Shown here: piece by piece, positions 9,905-18,128 of the stretch
How positions within the stretch are numbered: the first letter of the stretch is position 1
Layout of the letters: each line of letters starts with the position of its first letter
NCBI GenBank assembly: GCA_030526195.1
Contig: JAUNDG010000005.1
Span: 1 to 51,154 of the forward strand
Direction of reading: 5' to 3'
Length of the DNA: 51,154 nucleotides
Source: Lachnospiraceae bacterium
GTDB taxonomy: Bacteria > Bacillota > Clostridia > Lachnospirales > Lachnospiraceae
Program-made: the position numbers and the translations under genes
The notes under the pieces: model-generated
Databases searched by the model: none
The model's input: only the letters and a program-made list of their open reading frames with translations
What the model was told of the DNA's origin: nothing

Positions 9905-10084
9905 CGATGAGCCAAGTGAATCCCCATGCTTGCATGGAGGGATTCATTTGGCGAACGGTAATCACTGAGATGGAGCAAAGCGGAATCGAAGTATTACCGA
10001 AGGGATGTTGGCAGGAGGTGTTTTTCCTCCTGCCCCGATGAGCCAAGTGAATCCTCATGCTTGCATGAAAGGGTTCACTTGGCC
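9905..10084. repeat. 131-bp structured repeat, one full and one partial copy
   Basis: One complete unit (9905-10035) and the first ~49 bases of a second (10036-10084). The unit folds into three hairpins: CCAAGTGAATCC/GGATTCATTTGG around ATGCTTGCAT, CGGTAATCACT/AGTATTACCG, and GGCAGGAGG/CCTCCTGCC. The same element is present as three full and one partial copy at 33068-33504. Stem differences between copies are compensatory: an inner T-A pair in one is C-G in the other. No protein-coding signal is convincing. Confidence 0.85.
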
Positions 10085-10247
10085 GAAAAAACAGATTTTG
10101 GCAAATGGAAATGATGCTCAACGGACAGGTGTTCGTCTGAATAGCCGGGGAGAAAATGACTTGAATGGAGGCATGTCAGTGTGATTTTATTGTGCACATG
10201 ACCGATAAATATTAAACAAATTAGATTCAATTAGAAAAATACTGGTT

Positions 10248-10282
10248 AAAATAAACCAAATAAACAATAAAAATAAACCAAA
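10248..10282. repeat. Direct repeats upstream of the BMP lipoprotein promoter
   Basis: AAAATAAACCAAA occurs at 10248-10260 and again at 10270-10282, a spacing of 22 bases or two helical turns. The first copy also forms the inverted repeat TGGTT/AACCA (10243-10258). The pair lies 55-90 bases upstream of the -35 box, a position suited to an activator or a bending site. The surrounding 10150-10340 is very AT-rich and has no gene. Confidence 0.45.
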
Positions 10283-10336
10283 AGCAACAATAAGACAAAA
10301 ATGATGGCCTAAATAGAATAATTGCTCAAAAAAGAC

Positions 10337-10365
10337 TTGAAAAATAAAAAGACGGGTGATATTAT
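10337..10365 (+). promoter_or_regulatory. Sigma-A-type promoter of the BMP lipoprotein gene
   Basis: TTGAAA (10337-10342), 17-base spacer, TATTAT (10360-10365). The start codon at 10430 gives a leader of about 60 bases with GGGAGG as ribosome-binding site. Confidence 0.7.
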
Positions 10366-10429
10366 CTGTTTGAACCGAAGCGAAGGGAAAAGCGTTTCGG
10401 AATACACAAACGGAAATGGGAGGAATTGT

Positions 10430-11611
10430 ATGAAAAAGAAATTATTGGCTATGATCGTTGCCGTAGGTATGGCATCAACACTTCTTGCAGGTTGTGGTTC
10501 ATCAGCTCCGGCTCCGGCAGAAGACAAGCCGGCCGAAGAAGCTCCGGCAGAGGAAACACCGAAGGATGAAGCCGAAGCTCCCGCAGACGCCGCCCCGTCA
10601 GGTGATGTTGATTACAGCTCACTGAAGATCGGCGCACTTCTGACCGCGACAAAAGATGACGGCGGCTGGTGTGAATGCCAGTTCCTTGGTCTTGACAATG
10701 CCAGAGCACAGCTTGGCATGAGCGAAGATCAGATCATGTACATTGAAAACTGCGCTGAAGAAACAGTGGCCTGCACAAGCGCTGTTGAAGAGCTGATCGG
10801 CGAAGGCTGCCAGATCATCATCGGCTGCTCCACAGGTTATGCACCGCTTCTGGCAGATCTTGTTAACCAGTATCCGGATATTCAGTTCGTTCAGTGCGGC
10901 GCTCCGGTTTCCGGCCTGACAACATATCACATCAGAGCCTATGATGCTATGTATGGTATCGGTTACCTTTGCGCACTGATGTCAGACACAGACAAACTTG
11001 GCTATGTAGCCGGTATGTCAGAAGCTTCTGTTCGTTTCTCAGCTAACGCTTTCGCCCTTGGTGCAAGAGCTGCTAACCCGAATGCAACTGTTGACCTTCT
11101 GTGGGCAAACAGCTGGTATGATCCGGCCGTTGAAGGTGAATGTGCTACATCACTGGCTGCTCAGGGTGTGAAATACATGGGCACCGGTTGCTCATCACCG
11201 GGTGTTGCTCAGGCTTGTGCTAAGAACGGCGTCTTCACAACAGGTTACAACCTGGATACAACAGATTACGCTCCGGAAGCCGTCCTCGTATCCTGCGTTT
11301 GGAACTGGGCTCCGATGTTCGAAGAAATCTTCTCCAAGTATCTGACCGAAGGCATCTTCGTTGAAAACTACTTCTGGGGCGCCGGCGAAGGCTGCGCTCA
11401 GCTGTCCTACAATGATGCACTCGTATCTGCCGACCTTCAGGCTCAGGTAGCCGAAGCTATGGCTCCGATCGAATCCGGTGAAGCTCACGTATTCGACGGC
11501 GAACTTCTTGACAACCAGGGTAACGTTCTTGTTCCGGCAGGGGAAACAATGAGCGACGAAATGATCCTTGATCAGCAGTTCCTGGTAGAAAATGTTAACG
11601 GTACATTCTAA
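10430..11611 (+). CDS. BMP-family substrate-binding lipoprotein
   Basis: A 393-residue extracytoplasmic binding protein anchored by lipid. Residues 1-21 are a lipoprotein signal peptide with lipobox LLAGC, then an Ala/Pro/Glu-rich linker (~22-60), then the BMP (basic membrane protein/PnrA/Med) binding fold: GALLTATKDDGGWCECQFLGLDNA, IIIGCSTGYAPLLADLVNQYPDIQFVQCG, and the C-terminal hinge strands. This family binds purine nucleosides or related ligands. The transporter at 1166-4709 has no binding protein next to it and is the type that uses BMP proteins, so this is the probable partner, although two gene groups lie between. It has its own promoter and terminator, and a highly expressed codon pattern, as expected for a binding protein made in excess. 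Confidence 0.88.
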   Translation: MKKKLLAMIVAVGMASTLLAGCGSSAPAPAEDKPAEEAPAEETPKDEAEAPADAAPSGDVDYSSLKIGALLTATKDDGGWCECQFLGLDNARAQLGMSEDQIMYIENCAEETVACTSAVEELIGEGCQIIIGCSTGYAPLLADLVNQYPDIQFVQCGAPVSGLTTYHIRAYDAMYGIGYLCALMSDTDKLGYVAGMSEASVRFSANAFALGARAANPNATVDLLWANSWYDPAVEGECATSLAAQGVKYMGTGCSSPGVAQACAKNGVFTTGYNLDTTDYAPEAVLVSCVWNWAPMFEEIFSKYLTEGIFVENYFWGAGEGCAQLSYNDALVSADLQAQVAEAMAPIESGEAHVFDGELLDNQGNVLVPAGETMSDEMILDQQFLVENVNGTF

Positions 11612-11723
11612 ATCAAGAAAGTAGCCAGCACATTTTCAAATACTCATTCAACTGAATGAAGAGAACAGTTTGGTACCTCATAATTCGCAGTTAGCTTACT
11701 AACAATCCTTTCCATTTTGTCGG

Positions 11724-11760
11724 TCGGCTCGCTGGGATCCGGACAATTCCGGCGAGCCGA
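11724..11760. other. Nested inverted repeat downstream of the BMP lipoprotein gene
   Basis: TCGGCTCGC (11724-11732) pairs with GCGAGCCGA (11752-11760), and CCGGA/TCCGG pair inside it. There is no T-run, so it is not itself a standard terminator; it could be an mRNA 3' stabiliser or a protein-binding site ahead of the terminator at 11796. Confidence 0.5.
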
Positions 11761-11795
11761 AAGGCAAGAAAGAGGACTCGTTCTTAAGTTAATCG

Positions 11796-11825
11796 ACCGC
11801 CGCCCGAAAGGGCGGCGGTTTTTTT
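11796..11825 (+). terminator. Intrinsic terminator of the BMP lipoprotein gene
   Basis: CCGCCGCCC pairs with GGGCGGCGG across a GAAA tetraloop, followed by seven Ts. A very strong terminator. Confidence 0.92.
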
Positions 11826-12003
11826 GGGAGGTTTACGCTACCTGCAGTCGGAGGGGGAGAGAACAGCATTTGGCGGCTTTGTCGGCGATAAGTCAGGCAA
11901 ATGCCCGACACACTGTCAGAACAATAACCGTTTGTTTCATATATTGATTGAATGATGATATGGTATTAAATATTTATTTTGTATTTTGATGGAATGACAA
12001 ATA

Positions 12004-12025
12004 TGTTATTATTGAAAAGTAATAA
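12004..12025 (+). promoter_or_regulatory. Putative promoter of the second molybdenum hydroxylase operon
   Basis: TGTTATTAT (12004-12012) fits an extended -10, and TTATTATT/AGTAATAA (12006-12025) is an imperfect inverted repeat over it, an arrangement like the TetR promoter at 5192 but with different bases. The leader is about 60 bases. The rest of 11826-12081 contains no supported gene. Confidence 0.5.
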
Positions 12026-12081
12026 ATTCAGCCTATAAATTGGGAAATTCAATAGATGTTTTGAACAATAGAGGAGGAGAA

Positions 12082-14199
12082 ATGGCACGGTTTCATAAAG
12101 ACACTGTGAGAGTGGATCATCATGAAAAAACCGGCGGTCGTGCAGCTTACATTGCGGATTATCGCGTTGAGGGCATGCTGTACGGTTATATGGTGCGCTC
12201 CCAGAAAGCTCATGCCCGTATCAAAGCCATTCATTATCCGGAAATGCCGGAAGGCTATACGTTTGTTGATGAACGGGATATGACAACACCCAATTACCTG
12301 CGTAATGAGGAGGATGGTCAGTTTATTTTTGCCTCCCATGAAGTCAACTATATCGGCGAGGGGATCGCTGTGATCTGTGGCCCGGACAAGGCCAAAGTTA
12401 AAGAACTGGTTGAGAAAACCGTTGTTGAGTATGAGGATCTGCCGGCTGTTTTAAGCATGGAGGCTTCCGATGAGGCTCTGATCGCCTATCATTACAACAA
12501 ATTCGATGCAGATGAGGCCTTTGAAAAGGCCGCTTTTACATTTAAGGAAACCATTTACGGCGGTCGACAGGAGCATGTCTATCTGGAAACCTGCGGCATC
12601 ATGGGGGAATGGGTCAATGACAAGGTGACTTTGACAGGCTCATTTCAGAATCCCTACTACATTGTGAATGAAGTCGCCGAGGTATTTAAACTTGATCCAA
12701 AACAAGTGCAGGCGAAGGCTGCCTATATTGGTGGTGCTTTCGGCGGTAAGGAAGATTATCCCTCCTTGCTGGCCTGTCAGGCAGCGGCGGCTGCTCGGAA
12801 GGCGGGGCGCCCTGTGCTCATGATCCTGAGTCGGAAAGAAGATGTGCTGGACACACCGAAGCGTCATCCCTTTGCCATTACCTATGAAGCCGCACTGGAT
12901 GAGGCTAATACCATCACCGGCCTTCGGGTGCGTCTGGTGTATGACGGTGGGGCTTACGGGACTACATCACCCACCATTTTGCAAAGAAGCCTTATTACCT
13001 GTACCGGCGTTTATCGCATCCCGGCATTGGATGTGGATGGCCGGGCCATGAAGACCAATCATGTGCCCAGCGGGGCTTTCCGTGGTTTCGGTGCGCCTCA
13101 GACCCATCTGGCGATCGAGACATTTATGAATCATCTGGCTTATCGTGTGGGTGAGGAACCGCTTGCTTTTAAGAGACGTCATCTGGCTAAACAGGGCGAT
13201 CTTACGTCAACACGGGGGATCTTCCACTATCCGGTCATTGTCAATGACATGATCGATAAGGCGATGGAACTGTCGGACTATCAGAATAAGAAAAAAGCCT
13301 ATGCCAATCAGACCGGCCGTATGAGACGGGGTATCGGCATGGGGCTTTCTATTCATGGTTGCGGTTTCACCGGGTCGGCGGAACGCGATTTCCTGAAATC
13401 GGAAATGAAGGTGACGAAGTATGCCGACGACACGGTGGAAATCCTGGCTTGTAACACCGATATGGGACAGGGTGTCCGCACGGCATTTACGAAAATTGCC
13501 GGCGAGGTGCTGGATCTGCCCTATGAACAGATCATTTTCAAAAATCCGGATACCGACCGGGTGGTCAATTCCGGTCCGACGGTGGCTTCCCGTTCTGTTA
13601 TTATTCCGGGCAAGCTTCTGGAATTGTGCTGCAAAGAATTAAAGGAAATCTGGAAGAGAGGGGAAGAGCAGACCGTGGTGCGCAAATATGAGCATCCCGA
13701 ATTTATGATTCCCTGGGATCTGAGTCAGTTCTACGGAGATCCCTATCCCACCTATTCCTGGGGTGTCAATGTGATCGAGGTTGAACTGGATATATTGACC
13801 GGTGAATCCCATGTGATCGGCGGTGGCGGTGTTTACGATGTGGGCGTTGCTATTGACGAACGTATCCTGCGGGGTCAGATTGAAGGTGGTATGCTGCAGG
13901 GCGTCGGCTATGCCTCTATGGAAAACATGGAGATCAAGGATGGTCGGATCCAGCAGGCTTCCTACACAGACTATATGATTCCTACTGCTATGGATACGGC
14001 TATGTGGTTTGCTATGACCATGCCGAATCCCTATGACAGAGGGCCGCTGGGGGCCAAAGGTGCCGGGGAACTGACGATTCTCGGATCGGCGCCGGCTTTT
14101 GTGGAGGCGCTGGAACAGGCTGCCGGTACGGAATTCACGCGGATGCCGCTCACACCGGAGCGGGTACTGCCGGCAATTGAGGAGGCCAAGCATGATTAA
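12082..14199 (+). CDS. Molybdenum hydroxylase 2, large (Mo-binding) subunit, xanthine dehydrogenase family
   Basis: A 705-residue catalytic subunit, about 50 residues shorter than the one at 6174 and clearly divergent from it. Hammerhead domain near residues 10-110; cofactor loop GGAFGGKED (217-225); NTDMGQGVRTAFTKIAGE (cofactor contact); GAKGAGELTILGSAP places the catalytic Glu at residue 663. The ATG at 12082 follows GAGGAGGAG. The FeS gene starts within its last codons (8-base overlap). Gene order is Mo-FeS-FAD, unlike operon 1. Codon use includes many CGG and GGG codons that operon 1 avoids, so it is either less expressed or has a different history. The substrate is unknown; a second step on the same heterocycle is a reasonable inference. 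Confidence 0.87.
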   Translation: MARFHKDTVRVDHHEKTGGRAAYIADYRVEGMLYGYMVRSQKAHARIKAIHYPEMPEGYTFVDERDMTTPNYLRNEEDGQFIFASHEVNYIGEGIAVICGPDKAKVKELVEKTVVEYEDLPAVLSMEASDEALIAYHYNKFDADEAFEKAAFTFKETIYGGRQEHVYLETCGIMGEWVNDKVTLTGSFQNPYYIVNEVAEVFKLDPKQVQAKAAYIGGAFGGKEDYPSLLACQAAAAARKAGRPVLMILSRKEDVLDTPKRHPFAITYEAALDEANTITGLRVRLVYDGGAYGTTSPTILQRSLITCTGVYRIPALDVDGRAMKTNHVPSGAFRGFGAPQTHLAIETFMNHLAYRVGEEPLAFKRRHLAKQGDLTSTRGIFHYPVIVNDMIDKAMELSDYQNKKKAYANQTGRMRRGIGMGLSIHGCGFTGSAERDFLKSEMKVTKYADDTVEILACNTDMGQGVRTAFTKIAGEVLDLPYEQIIFKNPDTDRVVNSGPTVASRSVIIPGKLLELCCKELKEIWKRGEEQTVVRKYEHPEFMIPWDLSQFYGDPYPTYSWGVNVIEVELDILTGESHVIGGGGVYDVGVAIDERILRGQIEGGMLQGVGYASMENMEIKDGRIQQASYTDYMIPTAMDTAMWFAMTMPNPYDRGPLGAKGAGELTILGSAPAFVEALEQAAGTEFTRMPLTPERVLPAIEEAKHD

Positions 14200-14659
14200 A
14201 CTGACGATAGACGGAAAAGAATACAGCTTTGATAAAGACCCGACAATACGTCTTCTCGATATCTTGAGAGAAGATCTCAATAAAACCGGCGTCAAGGAAG
14301 GGTGCGGCGAAGGTGAATGCGGTGCCTGCAGTGTGCTCATCAATGGCCGTCTGACAAACTCCTGCCTGGTGGCTGCCGGCAGCGTGATGGGAGAAGAGAT
14401 TATCACCATTGAAGGGTTGCGGGAAACCGAGGCTTTTAAAGTGCTGGATCAGGCCTTTGCCGATGCGGGAGCTGTTCAGTGCGGTTTCTGTATCCCGGGG
14501 ATGATCATGGCAGGCCATGCTCTGTTGTTACAGAATCCGCATCCCACGGAAGCTGAAGTGAGACGGGGTATTTCCGGTAATCTGTGTCGCTGCACCGGTT
14601 ATAACACCATTGTGCGAGCCATTTTTCTGGCAGCGGAAAGGGGGGACGGCGTATGGTAG
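14192..14659 (+). CDS. Molybdenum hydroxylase 2, [2Fe-2S] subunit
   Basis: A 155-residue subunit with two [2Fe-2S] clusters. GCGEGECGACSVLING supplies three Cys of the ferredoxin-like domain, and QCGFCIPGMI and LCRCTGYNTIV the Cys of the helical domain; here the second motif is canonical. ATG at 14192 is used because it gives the standard N-terminus (MIKLTIDGKEY), overlaps the preceding gene by 8 bases, and has TGAGGAGG upstream. It overlaps the FAD gene by 7 bases. Confidence 0.92.
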   Translation: MIKLTIDGKEYSFDKDPTIRLLDILREDLNKTGVKEGCGEGECGACSVLINGRLTNSCLVAAGSVMGEEIITIEGLRETEAFKVLDQAFADAGAVQCGFCIPGMIMAGHALLLQNPHPTEAEVRRGISGNLCRCTGYNTIVRAIFLAAERGDGVW

Positions 14660-15495
14660 CTTATTATCCTGAAACGATTATGGAAGCTGTGTCCCTGCGA
14701 AAAGACCATCCCGGCGCCACAATCTATGCCGGGGGGACCGATCTCATGGTCACAAAGAAGATTGGTGAACATGTCATTTTCGTGACTCATGTGGAGGAAA
14801 TGCGGACACTGACCCGGGATGAAAATGGCCTGACCATCGGGGCGGCTGTGCCTTATGTTGAAATTCTGGCATCGCATGAGGTGCCGGAGATCATCAAGGA
14901 TGTGATCGTGGACATTGCCTCTCCCGCCATTCGCAGTCGCGGCACTGTGGCAGGCAATATCTGCAATGCCTCGCCGGCCGGTGATACGCTGCCTATGCTG
15001 CATGCCCTTGATGCTGTGGTGTGTCTGGCCTCTGCCGGGGATGACGGAGTTGTCTGCCGTCAAATGCCCATCGGTGAGTTTGTGTTGGGGGTTCGCCGCA
15101 CGGCTCTTCAGGAAAATGAGGTGGTGACCGCCATTAAGATTCCGGCTGATGCGTTGACTGAAAACAACCTTTATGCGTATAAAAAAGTCGGCGCCCGACG
15201 GGCGGAAGCGATTTCCAAACTGTCATTTTTCGGTCGGGCAGCATTTGGCGGCGAACGGATCACAACATTCCGAACAGCCTTTGGTTCGGTGTTTATCATA
15301 ACGGCGGTATCGCCGGAAGCCAGTCGTCTGGTGGAAGGTATGACAAAGGCGGAATTGGCTCAAAAACGAGAAGAAATATCGGAAATGTGCCTGAAAAATG
15401 TCAAACCTATCGATGATCAGCGCTCAAATGCCGCTTATCGCGCATTAGCAGCCCGTAATCTTTTGAAGGACTTTCTGGATAAGGTGACGGAGTAA
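14653..15495 (+). CDS. Molybdenum hydroxylase 2, FAD subunit
   Basis: A 280-residue flavoprotein. FAD loops are YAGGTDLMVTKK near residue 27 and RGTVAGNICNASPAGDTLP near 95. It completes operon 2 (Mo-FeS-FAD) with overlapping starts, so the three proteins are translated in a coupled way. No clear hairpin-plus-T-run terminator is seen before the amidohydrolase promoter at 15635, so some read-through is possible. Confidence 0.9.
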   Translation: MVAYYPETIMEAVSLRKDHPGATIYAGGTDLMVTKKIGEHVIFVTHVEEMRTLTRDENGLTIGAAVPYVEILASHEVPEIIKDVIVDIASPAIRSRGTVAGNICNASPAGDTLPMLHALDAVVCLASAGDDGVVCRQMPIGEFVLGVRRTALQENEVVTAIKIPADALTENNLYAYKKVGARRAEAISKLSFFGRAAFGGERITTFRTAFGSVFIITAVSPEASRLVEGMTKAELAQKREEISEMCLKNVKPIDDQRSNAAYRALAARNLLKDFLDKVTE

Positions 15496-15620
15496 ACGAT
15501 GGTTTATTGAACGAATGAACCGATTTTTGGGAGCAGTGCTCATAATCGCCTATAAGCGAGTAGATATATTTACTGTATTGAAAGTGGCAGGTTTAGCGAA
15601 AAAGCCGAATTTGAAATGAG

Positions 15621-15663
15621 GAGGAATAATCCCCTTGAAAAGGGGATTATTCCTCTTTAAAAT
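15621..15663 (+). promoter_or_regulatory. Amidohydrolase promoter embedded in a perfect 35-bp inverted repeat
   Basis: TTGAAA (15635-15640), 17-base spacer, TAAAAT (15658-15663) form a good sigma-A promoter. A perfect inverted repeat with 16-base arms, GAGGAATAATCCCCTT (15621-15636) and its complement (15640-15655), with only GAA between, covers the -35 box and spacer. It contains ATAATCC and GGATTAT 11 bases apart, the same half-sites as in the TetR promoter. As the repeat is not followed by a T-run, an operator reading is preferred over a terminator for operon 2, though it could serve both. Confidence 0.72.
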
Positions 15664-15735
15664 GTATGAGGGTACATCATATTTATTCTATTATGTTGTG
15701 CCAAAGATTAGCGGAGAAAAAGAAAGGAACGCGTT

Positions 15736-17166
15736 ATGGGAAAAATTTTAATCAAAAATGCTGACGCGGTCATTACCTGCGATCATCAGGACAGAATCCT
15801 GAAGGGTTGCGATATTCTGATCGACGACAACAAGATCGCAAAGATTGCACCGGGTATCGAATGTCCGGATGCGGAAGTGATTGACGGCAAGGGTAAATTC
15901 GTTTATCCGGGTCTGATCAACACACATCATCATTTACTTCAGGCTTTCACAAGAAATATCCCGCTTATTCAGGAATATGAACTTTTCGACTGGCTGCTTT
16001 ACCTGTACAAGGTATGGGAAAGAGTCCGTCCGGATTATATGTATCTGAGCGCTATGGTCGACATGGCTGAATTTGTAAAATTCGGTGGTACAACACTGTT
16101 TGACCAGCACTTCGCTTTCCCGAGAAGCTCAGGCAGAGAAATCATCGACAGCGAATTCCGTGCTGCCGAAGAAATCGGTCTTCGTTTCCATGCCGGCCGC
16201 AGCTGCTTCACACGCGGCAAAGAAGACGGTGGTCTTCCGCCCATGGAACTGATCGAAACCACACAGGAAACTCTGGACGATTGCACACGTCTGATCGAGA
16301 AATATCACGATCCGAACCCGTTCTCTATGAGACAGGTTGTTGTGGCTCCGTGCTCACCGTTCTCAGTCACAACAGATGTTATGGTGGAATCCGCCAAGCT
16401 GGCTCGTGACAAGAATGTCCGCCTCCATACACATCTTTGCGAAACACGTGACGAAGAAAGATACTGCCTCGAAGTCTACGGCGACAGACCGCTTGACTGG
16501 GCTGAAAAGTGCGGCTGGATGGGCAGCGATGTCTGGTATGCTCACGGTATCCATTTCACAGATGATGAAGTTCGTCGTCTGGCTGAAACCAAGACCGGAG
16601 TTTCTCACAACCCGGTTTCCAACATGAAGCTGGCTTCAGGTATCTGTAAGGTACCGCTTATGCTGGAACTTGGTGTTCCGGTTGGTCTGGCTGTTGACGG
16701 CAACGGCTCCAACGATGACTCCAACCTTCTGGCTGACATCCGTGTCTGCTACCTGCTGCATCGTCTCAATGCCAGCAAGGAGATGTCCTTCGCTATCGAC
16801 GGCGAACCGGGCCATGAACTGACCGACAAGGCCAGACTTCACGCTCCGTCAGGTTATGACTGCCTCAAACTGGCCACAGTCGGCAGCGCTGAACTGCTGG
16901 GTCGTACCGATATCGGTCGTCTGGAAGAAGGTATGGCAGCTGACCTCTTCATGCTGGATGTTAACCAGCTGGATTATGTCGGCGGTCTGCTTGATCCGGC
17001 TGCCTTCCTGGGCACCATCGGCTACAGCCGTCCGGTTTGGATGACAATGGTCAACGGCAAGATCGTCTGGAAAGACAACAAGCTGACAGGTATCGACGAA
17101 GAAAAGATGAGAGTCGAAGCTGCTGCTCGCGTGGCCAAGGTTTACGAAAATCTGCCGACAGAATAA
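15736..17166 (+). CDS. Amidohydrolase, 8-oxoguanine/hydroxyatrazine deaminase type
   Basis: A 476-residue cytoplasmic metal-dependent hydrolase of the amidohydrolase superfamily (SsnA/AtzB/8-oxoguanine deaminase branch). Metal ligands are visible: HHH in GLINTHHHLL (~residue 62), His in LHTHLCE, His in YAHGIHF and Asp in AVDGNGSNDD. The block GKEDGGLPP and the following APCSPFSVT are typical of the deaminases for 8-oxoguanine and related aminoheterocycles. It would remove an exocyclic amino group or hydrolyse a C-N bond of a purine-like ring. It lies between two molybdenum hydroxylases and the methyl-transfer-like genes and shares an operator-like sequence with the TetR gene. Exact substrate unknown; codons indicate high expression. 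Confidence 0.85.
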   Translation: MGKILIKNADAVITCDHQDRILKGCDILIDDNKIAKIAPGIECPDAEVIDGKGKFVYPGLINTHHHLLQAFTRNIPLIQEYELFDWLLYLYKVWERVRPDYMYLSAMVDMAEFVKFGGTTLFDQHFAFPRSSGREIIDSEFRAAEEIGLRFHAGRSCFTRGKEDGGLPPMELIETTQETLDDCTRLIEKYHDPNPFSMRQVVVAPCSPFSVTTDVMVESAKLARDKNVRLHTHLCETRDEERYCLEVYGDRPLDWAEKCGWMGSDVWYAHGIHFTDDEVRRLAETKTGVSHNPVSNMKLASGICKVPLMLELGVPVGLAVDGNGSNDDSNLLADIRVCYLLHRLNASKEMSFAIDGEPGHELTDKARLHAPSGYDCLKLATVGSAELLGRTDIGRLEEGMAADLFMLDVNQLDYVGGLLDPAAFLGTIGYSRPVWMTMVNGKIVWKDNKLTGIDEEKMRVEAAARVAKVYENLPTE

Positions 17167-17230
17167 TCGGACAATATTTTGATTTTTCGCAGGCAGAGGC
17201 ATCTGCCCCAGCCTGCTTTACAAGACTTAC

Positions 17231-17956
17231 ATGACACTGATAAATCAACCTAACGAGGGCGGACTCAGAGTCCTGTTGGCCTGCGATATGCTCAAGAATG
17301 AGTTGCAGTCGCTGCTGGAAAAAGGATTGTTTGAGGGGGAAGTGGTCTGGATGGAGAAAGGACTCCATGAATATCCGGATCAACTCCGCACAGCTCTGCA
17401 GGAGGAGATTGACAAGTGGGATGAAAAAGCGGATCAGATCCTGCTGGCCTACGGGCTTTGTGGTAATGGTCTTCTGGGGCTGACAAGCCATCATGCTTCA
17501 CTTGTCATTCCGAATTTTGATGATTGCATCCGATGCCTGCTTTCAACGAAAGCGGGGATGGATATCCCGATGGACCCGTCGGCTCTGTATTACACGGCAG
17601 GCTGGCTTGACCTTGAGGATTCCATGTTATCGGAAAATACGCGCTATATGCAGACATACGGCCCTGTTAAGGGATTGAAGATTATCAAGAGTATGTTCAA
17701 GCATTATAAATATGTGCGTATGGTCGAAACCGGCCAATATGATGTGGATGATGCCATTCGACAGGTGACCCCCATGGCGGAGAAGATCGGCCTGGAATGC
17801 CGGCGCGAGCCGGGAAGCCTTCGTGTTTACAAAGAGTTTCTCAAGGGAAACGTGTCCGATGAATTCATCATCACAAAACCCGGTGAAACGATCGGAGAAG
17901 CACATTTTGCCAACAGAGCCAGATGTGATTTTGATCATAAGAATCTGATGTCGTAA
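17231..17956 (+). CDS. DUF1638 domain protein
   Basis: A 241-residue soluble protein. It matches the DUF1638 family by the pattern LLAYGLCGNGLLGL (near residue 80) and VIPNFDDCIRCLL (near 100), with conserved Cys at these places. No biochemical activity is established to my knowledge. The family is best known to me from methanogens and anaerobes near corrinoid methyltransferase genes, which fits this neighbourhood. It starts 64 bases after the amidohydrolase, with only a weak hairpin (GCAGG/CCTGC region) between, and may be co-transcribed with it. Codon use is less biased than in the flanking genes. Confidence 0.75.
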   Translation: MTLINQPNEGGLRVLLACDMLKNELQSLLEKGLFEGEVVWMEKGLHEYPDQLRTALQEEIDKWDEKADQILLAYGLCGNGLLGLTSHHASLVIPNFDDCIRCLLSTKAGMDIPMDPSALYYTAGWLDLEDSMLSENTRYMQTYGPVKGLKIIKSMFKHYKYVRMVETGQYDVDDAIRQVTPMAEKIGLECRREPGSLRVYKEFLKGNVSDEFIITKPGETIGEAHFANRARCDFDHKNLMS

Positions 17957-18128
17957 CAGCGACCGCTGTGCACGTGATAGTGCCTGCTGTCGGCAAGGCA
18001 GAAGATGAGATACCGGCCTGATATTTTGTACTCGAGCGGAGACTGGGGAAGGGGCATATCATTAAGCAGGAAAGATATGCTGCTGTAGACCGCTTATGAT
18101 AAACCATTTACTAAAGGAGACCTTTTTT

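Noticed and set aside
11717-11947. A 76-codon plus-strand open frame
   Set aside because: It crosses the nested hairpin and the terminator at 11796-11825 and has no start signals.
15621-15655. The perfect inverted repeat as a simple terminator of hydroxylase operon 2
   Set aside because: It has only three Ts after it and it contains the -35 box of a good promoter, so an operator reading fits better. A terminator function is not fully excluded.
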